From contig JAEORG010000340.1 in NCBI GenBank assembly GCA_016841005.1, positions 1 through 5,339 of the forward strand: 5,339 nucleotides of DNA, given 5' to 3'. The notes below the pieces were generated by a model. It worked only from the letters and a program-made list of their open reading frames with translations, was not told where the DNA came from and made no database searches. The position numbers and the translations under genes were made by a program. Positions 1 to 5,009 of the stretch are shown here, piece by piece. The stretch is from Candidatus Thorarchaeota archaeon. GTDB taxonomy: Archaea; Asgardarchaeota; Thorarchaeia; Thorarchaeales; Thorarchaeaceae. Position 1 is the stretch's first letter; each line of letters starts with the position of its first letter.

Positions 1-936
1 CTCAAGTGGGGAGCCGCTGAGGAGGCGCTTGCAGTCTTGCACGAGATTGCTCAAGGCAAAGGTTTTGGTGGTGAGCACTTTGGTAAGGGAGTTCACTATC
101 TAAAGGGCTACTTTGGCGATAAATTCGGTGTTGATTGTGACCTCATGCAAGATATAGGAATGGAGCACAAAGGCCTCGAGTACTCAGAATACGTGACTAA
201 GGAGAGTCTTGCACAGCAAGGTGGATATGGTCTCACATTAAAAGGACCACAGCATGACGAGGCATGGCTTATCTTCCTCGATCAGGTTCATAATTATATG
301 CCAACTTTCGAAGACAAGGCAGAGGCTCTGCACTACTTCCCGAACTGGCGAACCTGGTTCGGTTTGAATGGACTTTGTAAACTACCTTGGAACGACGTTG
401 TACCAGCTGATAATTCACAGACCTCAGAACCAGCGAAGGTACCTGGTCATGTTGCCTTCTATGCTCAATTCTTCCAAGCAATGACTGGAAAGCCAACAAA
501 GCCAGAAGACCTCATCCACATGAGTGAGAAGGTCTACAACTTCCAGAGGATATTCAACATTCGACAGGGAAAGGGTCTCAGAATTCATGACTCTTTCATA
601 CCCTACCGAAGTGCTGGTCCTGTTACTGATTGGGAGTACGAATCACGAGCAGACCGTTATGACAGCCAACTCAAGGAGATTGATGTGGATATCAGTGGAA
701 TGAACACTACTGAGAAGAATAAGAAACTCCGCGAGTATCGAGAAGAACGTTATCGATTGCTCACTGATGCAGCTTACAAACGTCGTGGTTGGACACGAAA
801 TGGTGTACCAACCATGGAGAAGATCAAGAAACTAGGGCTCGATTGGATTCCTGAGGTTGTTGATATCGTGAAGAAGTATGAGGGAACTGAACCTCCCAAG
901 GATACACTTCCTGCTACGGATGAAGCTTGGGAATAA
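1..936 (+). CDS. Aldehyde:ferredoxin oxidoreductase-family tungsto/molybdo-enzyme, C-terminal half (5' end outside window)
   Basis: The reading frame is open from base 1 (L-K-W-G-A-A-E-E...), so the gene starts upstream; 311 residues are visible of a family usually about 600-650 long. Members oxidise aldehydes (or carry out related low-potential chemistry) in the cytoplasm, using a tungsto- or molybdo-bis-pterin cofactor and one 4Fe-4S cluster, with ferredoxin as partner. Visible hallmarks are a W-G-A/D start of the middle domain, K-G-L-E-Y near residue 57, G-P-Q-H-D-E-A-W near residues 82-89, and G-L-C-K at residues 124-127. Cys126 matches the fourth cluster ligand of the family (Cys494 in Pyrococcus furiosus AOR). 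His85 may correspond to the active-site histidine region. The first three cluster cysteines and the first pterin motif lie outside the window. The position five before Cys126, Asp in the D-x-x-G-L-C motif, is Gly here. The subfamily (AOR, FOR, BamB-like and others) is not decidable from this half. A terminator follows the stop codon. Confidence 0.9.
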   Translation, partial: LKWGAAEEALAVLHEIAQGKGFGGEHFGKGVHYLKGYFGDKFGVDCDLMQDIGMEHKGLEYSEYVTKESLAQQGGYGLTLKGPQHDEAWLIFLDQVHNYMPTFEDKAEALHYFPNWRTWFGLNGLCKLPWNDVVPADNSQTSEPAKVPGHVAFYAQFFQAMTGKPTKPEDLIHMSEKVYNFQRIFNIRQGKGLRIHDSFIPYRSAGPVTDWEYESRADRYDSQLKEIDVDISGMNTTEKNKKLREYREERYRLLTDAAYKRRGWTRNGVPTMEKIKKLGLDWIPEVVDIVKKYEGTEPPKDTLPATDEAWE

Positions 937-946
937 GAATTTCAAA

Positions 947-986
947 AGTGTAGTCTTAAATTAGACTACACTCAATCCTTCTTTTT
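947..986 (+). terminator. Hairpin plus T-rich tract after the oxidoreductase gene
   Basis: Perfect 10-bp inverted repeat AGTGTAGTCT (947-956) and AGACTACACT (963-972) with a 6-base A/T loop, starting 11 bases after the stop codon. It is followed by a T-rich stretch (979-986). This fits an intrinsic terminator. Archaeal termination depends mainly on the T tract, so the stem may instead protect the mRNA 3' end. It separates the oxidoreductase from the next gene. Confidence 0.7.
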
Positions 987-997
987 GATTAATCAAA
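984..997. promoter_or_regulatory. 14-bp perfect palindrome, candidate operator
   Basis: TTTGATTAATCAAA reads identically on both strands. It is nested inside a wider dyad, AATCCTT (974-980) and AAGGATT (996-1002). It lies between the terminator of the upstream gene and the TATA-like sequences of the gene starting at 1040, where a dimeric regulator could bind. The role is inferred from symmetry and position only, and the sequence overlaps the terminator T tract. Confidence 0.4.
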
Positions 998-1000
998 GGA

Positions 1001-1027
1001 TTATTAACCATTGTTTACTATATATAT
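1001..1027 (+). promoter_or_regulatory. TATA-like promoter region for the 126-residue protein gene
   Basis: Two A/T boxes precede the ATG at 1040: TTATTAA (1001-1007), about 36 bases before it, and TATATATAT (1019-1027), about 17 bases before it. The first is correctly placed for a transcript with a very short leader. The second looks more like a TATA box but is too close to the ATG for the usual 25-base spacing. No clear Shine-Dalgarno is present, which suggests leaderless or near-leaderless translation. Confidence 0.35.
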
Positions 1028-1039
1028 CAGTTGATAAAA

Positions 1040-1420
1040 ATGAAAACAGTCGGTTATTTTGACGGAACAGACTCAAATCTACTTTCTAAACTTGCAGCCA
1101 GTGGTTATTGTACATTGCCAATTGGAAATGAATGGGATAATCATGGAAAAACCGCATCCCATCTCGAACCTGGAGAGGTTCATCTCATAATTACATATCT
1201 ACACAAATTATTGCCTGCTCGCGAAGTAGTAAAGAAAGCAATCCCAATTCCGATGGATTTACTCTATCCAGCAAAAGCATACCATATTCCTGTACTCGTT
1301 GTCGTTCCTGAAGGATTTCAGAAAAAAGCAGAGAAGGTCTTAGGAGAGGTAGTGGAATTCATTGAGATTATTGCACCGGATAAGCTTGAAGCGAGAGTTC
1401 GTGAGATATTAGATTTCTAA
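1040..1420 (+). CDS. Small alpha/beta protein of unknown function (126 aa)
   Basis: I do not recognise this family. The ATG at 1040 is preferred over the in-frame TTG at 1031, which adds only three residues and has no better ribosome site. The predicted pattern alternates strand and helix: strand T-V-G-Y-F-D-G (3-9), helix around 11-21, a segment rich in polar residues including D33, H35 and H41, strand V-H-L-I-I-T-Y (47-53), helix 60-67, strand I-P-V-L-V-V-V-P (83-90), helix 91-103, strand V-E-F-I-E-I-I (105-111), and a final helix 114-124. This suggests a compact Rossmann-like or flavodoxin-like sandwich. The G-Y-F-D-G-T-D-S opening could form a ligand-binding loop. There is a single cysteine (C24), no signal peptide and no membrane segment, so it is probably cytosolic. 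Terminator-like sequence upstream and a structured gap downstream suggest it is transcribed alone. No function is assigned. Confidence 0.75.
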   Translation: MKTVGYFDGTDSNLLSKLAASGYCTLPIGNEWDNHGKTASHLEPGEVHLIITYLHKLLPAREVVKKAIPIPMDLLYPAKAYHIPVLVVVPEGFQKKAEKVLGEVVEFIEIIAPDKLEARVREILDF

Positions 1421-1422
1421 TA

Positions 1423-1488
1423 ATTTGACTATTGCTAGATTAACTTTGAACTGAAGCTCTATTAGTGAGCAATAGGACAATATCAAAT
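1423..1488 (+). other. Bulged long stem-loop in the intergenic region
   Basis: The 14 bases ATTTGACTATTGCT (1423-1436) pair continuously with two blocks downstream: AGCAATAG (1468-1475, 8 bp) and TCAAAT (1483-1488, 6 bp), leaving a 7-base bulge (1476-1482). The 31-base loop contains an alternative small hairpin, GCTC (1456-1459) with GAGC (1467-1470), that competes with the main stem. It begins 3 bases after a stop codon, so it may be a 3' UTR structure. There is no T tract after it. The role is unknown. Confidence 0.5.
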
Positions 1489-1499
1489 CTATACGTACA

Positions 1500-1507
1500 C
1501 ATATAAG
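1500..1507 (+). promoter_or_regulatory. TATA box for the LRR protein gene
   Basis: CATATAAG lies about 26 bases before the expected transcription start near 1530, which in turn sits immediately upstream of the Shine-Dalgarno at 1531-1535. The spacing fits an archaeal TBP/TFB promoter and gives a leader of roughly 15 bases. Confidence 0.5.
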
Positions 1508-1530
1508 ACTCGACTTTAGGCACGAACATT

Positions 1531-1544
1531 GGAGGATCAGCTCC
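1531..1544 (+). promoter_or_regulatory. Shine-Dalgarno deciding the GTG start of the LRR gene, inside a small dyad
   Basis: GGAGG (1531-1535) lies 9 bases before the GTG at 1545 and selects this start over the in-frame ATG at 1590, which has no comparable site. GGAG (1531-1534) can pair with CTCC (1541-1544) across a 6-base loop, so the stem would hide the site and end exactly at the start codon. The stem is only 4 bp, so any regulatory effect is uncertain. Confidence 0.55.
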
Positions 1545-2561
1545 GTGGATGATCAATTGACTTCTGAACGCATTGAAAGAAGAGAATCAATGAAGGGAAA
1601 ATCGCGATATACTTGGATTGGTGATCTTTCAAAGGAGGTCTTGGATGATCTTGCTGCTTCTGCCCCTAATCTCCAGTTATTGAATATCGCACTCTTCGAT
1701 GATACATCATTCAATATATCGGATCTGAAAGAACTCAAGGATCTGTTGGGACTAAAGATACTAGAAGGCCCAGAGCTTACACAGATCAACCTTGATGGTA
1801 TTCAAGAGTTTGATCAATTAACAAGTCTTGAAATCAACATTAATTCGGGAAGCATTGATGAGATTGATCTAACGCCTCTGGCAAATCATCCTGAACTTAC
1901 TGTTGTGACTATAGCATGTCCAGCCAAGAGGCTCAAGGGACTTGAAGCCTTCAATAGTATTCCAAACTTGCAATCTATCGGATTCTATTCATTGGATGTT
2001 CCTGAAATCGACCTCACTGCGCTCTCTTCATGCAGAAATTTAGAAAGCATCTATATGGGAGATCTTGGTCAAGAAAATCCAACTGGCCCCTACAGGATTT
2101 CTCTCCCAAAGAACTCCTCTTTGAAAATCGTTGAGCTTTCAGAATGTTATAGCGAAGAGTTGCAGGTTGAGCTAGATTTCTCGTTCTTGCAAGGTCTTGA
2201 TTCACTCGATAGTTTGGCACTAGTAAATTGTAATCTGACAACTTTTAATTTCAAACAGATTGTATCATTGAAAAGAATAGGAAAAATAGACCTGACAAAC
2301 AACAAGATAACACATCTTGATCTTACGCCAATCATTGACAAACCGATGTTTACAGAGAGGGCTCTCGGAGAGCCTTCCTTTTCTATTGATGAGGATGTTG
2401 TCATTAAGATAGCAAAAAGTAGGGAAAAAGAAGTAATTCACTTCATTAACCTACCAGATAGGATTATTGATGACCATGAAGGCTCTTTTGCTATTGAATA
2501 CGAGTTTGGACACAAGTGGTTGAAGAATATAATAGATTCACATGATGTTGAGTGGATTTAG
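1545..2561 (+). CDS. Leucine-rich-repeat protein (338 aa)
   Basis: The start is GTG, supported by a GGAGG site 9 bases upstream. Repeats of roughly 22-50 residue spacing carry an I/L-D-L/F-T/S-x-L/I core: I-D-L-T-P-L (107-112), I-D-L-T-A-L (155-160), L-D-F-S-F-L (210-215), and the best unit, I-D-L-T-N-N-K-I-T-H-L-D-L-T-P-I (248-263), with the classic L-x-x-N-x-I/L ladder. Degenerate strands such as L-T-S-L-E-I (92-97) and L-Q-S-I-G-F (142-147) fall between them. The fold should be a curved solenoid offering a protein-binding face. The N-terminal 60 residues and the C-terminal tail (about 264-338, ending in acidic and aromatic residues) lack repeats and look like caps. No signal peptide or membrane helix is seen, so it is probably cytosolic. 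Similar I-D-L-T/S-P-L repeats are, from memory, common in Asgard archaea. The partner is unknown. It has its own promoter and converges on the polyketide synthase gene. Confidence 0.85.
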   Translation: MDDQLTSERIERRESMKGKSRYTWIGDLSKEVLDDLAASAPNLQLLNIALFDDTSFNISDLKELKDLLGLKILEGPELTQINLDGIQEFDQLTSLEININSGSIDEIDLTPLANHPELTVVTIACPAKRLKGLEAFNSIPNLQSIGFYSLDVPEIDLTALSSCRNLESIYMGDLGQENPTGPYRISLPKNSSLKIVELSECYSEELQVELDFSFLQGLDSLDSLALVNCNLTTFNFKQIVSLKRIGKIDLTNNKITHLDLTPIIDKPMFTERALGEPSFSIDEDVVIKIAKSREKEVIHFINLPDRIIDDHEGSFAIEYEFGHKWLKNIIDSHDVEWI

Positions 2562-2563
2562 AT

Positions 2564-2577
2564 AGTGTAGACTACAA
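2564..2577. other. Palindrome just after the LRR stop codon, related to the 947-972 stem
   Basis: TGTAG-A-CTACA (2566-2576) is an 11-base dyad starting 5 bases after the stop codon. It shares AGTGTAG and TAGACTACA with the terminator stem at 947-972 but lacks the loop, so it would make a poor RNA hairpin. It could be a protein site or a decayed copy of the terminator stem. Function is not assigned. Confidence 0.3.
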
Positions 2578-2644
2578 TTTACCCACTCTACTCATAATCA
2601 ATGACATTTATGATTAGAATGATTACTGAACCACTAATTATCAT

Positions 2645-2655
2645 AAAGAGGAAAA
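2645..2655 (-). terminator. T-rich tract downstream of the polyketide synthase gene
   Basis: Read on the minus strand, TTTTCCTCTTT lies about 34-44 bases beyond the synthase stop codon. Archaeal transcription often ends at such pyrimidine/T-rich tracts without a hairpin. It lies in the 127-bp convergent gap between the LRR and synthase genes, which contains no convincing gene. Confidence 0.35.
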
Positions 2656-2688
2656 CGGATGAAAGTAGTTATTCAGGGTGGTGGTCTA

Positions 2689-3813
2689 TTATGAATGACC
2701 GCTGCTCATAATTTTCTCCATCAACCCAGTTTCAACTGTGATACCAGGTCCAAATGCCGCAGCAAACACTTTCCCCTTCTTTACAGGATCCTTCAAGATG
2801 TCTTCTAATACAAACATGATAGTTGTTGAACTCATGTTTCCATATTCATACATTATTCTATACGAGGAGTCAAGATCCTCTTTTGTGATGTTTAACGCTT
2901 CCTGAGCTTTTTCTAGAATAGATCTTCCTCCAGGGTGAATCGCCCAGATATCAATTTCATCCTGACGGATTCCAGAGGATTCAAAGAGTCTATCCATAAG
3001 AGGTTTGATGTTTTCCTTCACAATCTTAGGCACATATATTGAGAGTTTCATTAAGAAACCATGGTCTCCAATTCTCCAAGCCATGTCATCCTCTGTATCA
3101 GCAGCAAATGCAGTTGCAAATTGTTCCATCCTGTACTTGGTTCCTTTTACATCATCCTTGTGAGCAGAGATGAGCGCTGCAGAGATACCATCAGCAAAGA
3201 TGGCATTGGAAACAACGATATCAAGAACCTCACTCTGCTGCATGTGAACAGAACAGAGTTCAACATTCACAACAAGAACCCGTGCATCTGGATTAGCTAA
3301 ACAAATATCACGAGCCATTTTCAATGCCGGAAAAGCACCTTGACACCCCATGAATCCAATGTTAGTTCTGTTTGTACTCGGATTGAGTCCTAGATCCCGA
3401 ACTAGGTAGAAATCAAGTCCAGGAGCAACGCATCCAGTGCAACTAACAGTAATTACATGTGTGATCTTGCTCTTGTCAAACTCAGGGGTATCATCGAGAA
3501 GCTGTTTTGAAGCCTTCAACGTTAACCTCTTAGCTTCTCTTATGTACAAGTCATTTCTTTGAGCAGTAGATGGCTCTGGTAGGAGCTGAGGATTTTTGGG
3601 ATAGAATGTATATTCAGATGGATCCTTATCATAATCATCAATAACTGAATGACGCTTCTTGATGTGTGTACCCTTATACAAACGGGTTAGAAAGTCCCTC
3701 TTCTTTTCTGAATCACCAACAAGATTTAGAAGAAAATCAAGCGCAAACTCCTGTGTGTAGGATTTCTCAGGGACAACTGTTACGATTTTATGAAGGTAAA
3801 CACTTGAGGTCAT
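2689..3813 (-). CDS. Type III polyketide synthase (chalcone synthase-like, 374 aa)
   Basis: A homodimeric cytosolic condensing enzyme family that extends an acyl-CoA starter with malonyl-CoA units without an acyl carrier protein. The full triad is visible: Cys157 in G-F-M-G-C-Q-G, His293 in W-A-I-H-P-G-G, and Asn326 in Y-G-N-M-S-S. These match chalcone synthase Cys164, His303 and Asn336 in order and spacing. Other marks are I-K-K-R near residue 52 (CoA-binding lysine region), the gatekeeper-like Phe206 in I-F-A-D-G, and the C-terminal loop F-G-P-G-I-T-V-E-T (364-372 in the longer TTG-start numbering shifts by 12). Length is normal (family about 350-400). Y-G-N-M-S-S and G-P-G-x-T-V-E-T separate it from KAS III and HMG-CoA synthase. 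The ATG at 3813 is chosen because GGTGGAG precedes it; the longer frame uses a TTG at 3849. D-M-A-W-x-I-G-D-H-G-F recalls bacterial, Bacteroidota-type members from memory, so acquisition from bacteria is plausible. Starter, chain length and product cannot be read. Confidence 0.92.
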   Translation of the reverse strand: MTSSVYLHKIVTVVPEKSYTQEFALDFLLNLVGDSEKKRDFLTRLYKGTHIKKRHSVIDDYDKDPSEYTFYPKNPQLLPEPSTAQRNDLYIREAKRLTLKASKQLLDDTPEFDKSKITHVITVSCTGCVAPGLDFYLVRDLGLNPSTNRTNIGFMGCQGAFPALKMARDICLANPDARVLVVNVELCSVHMQQSEVLDIVVSNAIFADGISAALISAHKDDVKGTKYRMEQFATAFAADTEDDMAWRIGDHGFLMKLSIYVPKIVKENIKPLMDRLFESSGIRQDEIDIWAIHPGGRSILEKAQEALNITKEDLDSSYRIMYEYGNMSSTTIMFVLEDILKDPVKKGKVFAAAFGPGITVETGLMEKIMSSGHS

Positions 3814-3818
3814 CTGAT

Positions 3819-3825
3819 CTCCACC
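3819..3825 (-). promoter_or_regulatory. Shine-Dalgarno for the polyketide synthase ATG at 3813
   Basis: The minus strand reads GGTGGAG, then five bases (ATCAG), then ATG. The spacing favours 3813 as the start. The upstream in-frame TTG at 3849 would add twelve residues that overlap this site and resemble no family N-terminus. Confidence 0.6.
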
Positions 3826-3840
3826 ACCATGAGGTAAGAT

Positions 3841-3865
3841 AATTATCAAATATTGAATTAAAATG
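3841..3865 (-). promoter_or_regulatory. A/T-rich candidate promoter for the polyketide synthase
   Basis: This nearly pure A/T block includes, on the minus strand, TTTTAATTC and AATATTTGATAATT, 30-50 bases before the ATG. A TATA box here would start transcription near 3820-3835, just ahead of the Shine-Dalgarno. No single box stands out, so the exact element is uncertain. Confidence 0.4.
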
Positions 3866-3876
3866 AGGAAAAGTGT

Positions 3877-3884
3877 TACTAGTA
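3877..3884. promoter_or_regulatory. TACTAGTA palindrome, shared motif in the divergent region
   Basis: The 8-bp palindrome TACTAGTA is upstream of the synthase promoter. The core TACTAGT recurs at 3992-3998 next to the transporter promoter. Two copies of one core flanking a divergent region could bind one regulator, but eight bases is short and chance is possible. Confidence 0.25.
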
Positions 3885-3977
3885 TAAGGGTATCGGAGTC
3901 TACATCAGATATGGTAAGTCAAGAGATTTTTGATTGTCAAGTTGTGGAAGGTTAGAAGTATAGATAGAAAGATAGAG

Positions 3978-3996
3978 TATTTAGTAGGTCCTACTA
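3978..3996 (+). promoter_or_regulatory. TATA box overlapped by a 15-bp palindrome upstream of the transporter gene
   Basis: TATTTA (3978-3983) lies about 31 bases before the ATG at 4012. No Shine-Dalgarno precedes that ATG, which fits a leaderless or near-leaderless transcript. Overlapping the box is TAGTAGG-T-CCTACTA (3982-3996), perfect 7-bp arms around one central base. Its position between TATA box and start is where an archaeal repressor would block polymerase. The regulator is unknown. Confidence 0.5.
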
Positions 3997-4011
3997 GTCA
4001 TATTTCTAATT

Positions 4012-4926
4012 ATGCAAGGAACTGTTGAACAATATGCCATTGGAATTCTATGTGCGATAGCTGCAACGGTAGTATTCGGAATCACTAACGTAATCTACAG
4101 AAAGATCGATGAAGAGATTAGTGTCATTGATATCGTTGTCACAAGAATTTGGGTAAGTCTACCAATCGCATATGTTTTTGCAGTAGTATCTTCTGGGACT
4201 ATATTTTTTACACTTCCACCTGAGTCTCTCGTGCCATTAGCGGTTTCAATGATTCTTGGTATTGTAATTGGAGATACGATGTATTTCTTTAGTCAAGAGC
4301 GAATAGGTGTCGGAAGAGCATTTCCTATAGTTATGAGTTATCCACTTCTAGTCTATCTATTAGCTGCGATGTTCTTAGGTGAACCTGTAATTCTTCAGAG
4401 AGTAATTGGAGCAATCATCGTTGTTGTAGGAGTCGTAATGGTCGCAAAAGCGGAGTATTCTGATGAAGAAGTGAACTATCCTCGCTGGAAACCTAGAGAT
4501 AGGAACATCGGACTCTTTCTTGCATTTGTAACCATCGTTGTCTGGTCAGTCAGTGATGTGACTTTTCAATATGGTTTGATTGGAGCAGGAGCTGCTGAAG
4601 CTAACTTCTACAGAATGCTTGTTGCTTCAGTCATTTACATACCAATCTTTCTACTTTCACTACGAGGTGGAAGAAGTCTACCGACACGACGTATTTCAGG
4701 AATAGCTTTAGTAACTGGTATGTTCTCCATCGGTATTAGCCTGATTGTATACAGTTATGCAATCAAGTACATTGGTGCAACAATCACAGCAGTTCTAATC
4801 TCTTCAGCACCTGTAATTACTGCACCACTTTCTGCGTTATATCTCCAGGAAGATGTGAATAGATATGTTGGAATTGGCACTGTACTCACAATTATTGGAA
4901 TCATTCTAGTTGTTCTAATTATATAA
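4012..4926 (+). CDS. EamA/DMT-family ten-helix membrane transporter (304 aa)
   Basis: A drug/metabolite transporter superfamily protein, expected in the cytoplasmic membrane moving a small metabolite, often outward. Ten hydrophobic segments are visible at about 7-28, 38-58, 72-94, 101-121, 130-147, 166-186, 200-217, 227-249, 253-275 and 285-304. They form two EamA repeats (about 10-145 and 167-303) joined by a charged loop (148-165). Typical family features are the helix 1 start G-I-L-C-A-I-A-A-T-V-V-F-G, the glutamate-containing F-L-G-E-P at 121-125, and the matching L-Y-L-Q-E-D at 276-281 in the second repeat. Length is usual for the family. The ATG at 4012 has a TATA-like box 31 bases upstream and no Shine-Dalgarno. 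It is transcribed away from the polyketide synthase. Export of the polyketide is possible, but amino acids, nucleosides or other metabolites are equally allowed by the family, so the substrate is unknown. Confidence 0.9.
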   Translation: MQGTVEQYAIGILCAIAATVVFGITNVIYRKIDEEISVIDIVVTRIWVSLPIAYVFAVVSSGTIFFTLPPESLVPLAVSMILGIVIGDTMYFFSQERIGVGRAFPIVMSYPLLVYLLAAMFLGEPVILQRVIGAIIVVVGVVMVAKAEYSDEEVNYPRWKPRDRNIGLFLAFVTIVVWSVSDVTFQYGLIGAGAAEANFYRMLVASVIYIPIFLLSLRGGRSLPTRRISGIALVTGMFSIGISLIVYSYAIKYIGATITAVLISSAPVITAPLSALYLQEDVNRYVGIGTVLTIIGIILVVLII

Positions 4927-4944
4927 ATATCAAGGAAAATCTAT

Positions 4945-4980
4945 ATCTCCGTTCACGAGTGCAGATAACATGTAGGAGAT
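4945..4980 (+). other. Inverted repeat in the gap after the transporter gene
   Basis: ATCTCC (4945-4950) and GGAGAT (4975-4980) are perfect 6-bp arms separated by 24 bases, starting 18 bases after the transporter stop. No T tract follows. TATATC (4942-4947) overlaps the first arm and could be a TATA box for the next gene, with its start near 4970. Both readings are weak. Confidence 0.25.
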
Positions 4981-5009
4981 TCGTTTCTCGAAAAGAGGCA
5001 AGAAGAACA

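Noticed and set aside
1421..1544. C/D box small RNA or tRNA in the gap before the LRR gene.
   Set aside because: A CTGA is present near 1451, but no matching C box or kink-turn arrangement is seen, and no cloverleaf can be drawn.
2659..2694. Micro-ORF M-K-V-V-I-Q-G-G-G-L-L with an AGAGG just upstream, resembling the first strand and Gly-rich turn of a Rossmann protein.
   Set aside because: Only 11 codons before a stop, running into the end of the synthase gene on the other strand. No continuation is seen in other frames, so a decayed gene cannot be supported.
2677..3828. GGTGGTGG on the plus strand at 2677-2684 and CCACCACC at 3821-3828, seeming to flank the synthase gene as inverted repeats.
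   Set aside because: The match is a short, simple triplet repeat, and one copy is the ribosome-binding region. There are no target duplications or transposase, so a mobile element is not supported.
3814..3849. N-terminal extension of the polyketide synthase from a TTG at 3849.
   Set aside because: The ATG at 3813 has a well-placed Shine-Dalgarno, and the extra residues (I-I-I-L-P-H-G-G-G-D-Q) resemble no family N-terminus and encode that Shine-Dalgarno.
3918..3941. Direct repeat GTCAAG at 3918-3923 and 3936-3941 in the divergent region.
   Set aside because: Six bases is too short to stand apart from chance in an A/T-rich gap without conservation data.
3863..3955. 30-codon plus-strand ORF (M-R-K-S-V-T-S-I-R...) in the divergent promoter region.
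   Set aside because: No ribosome site, no recognisable sequence, and it overlaps regulatory-looking DNA; it is probably a chance ORF.
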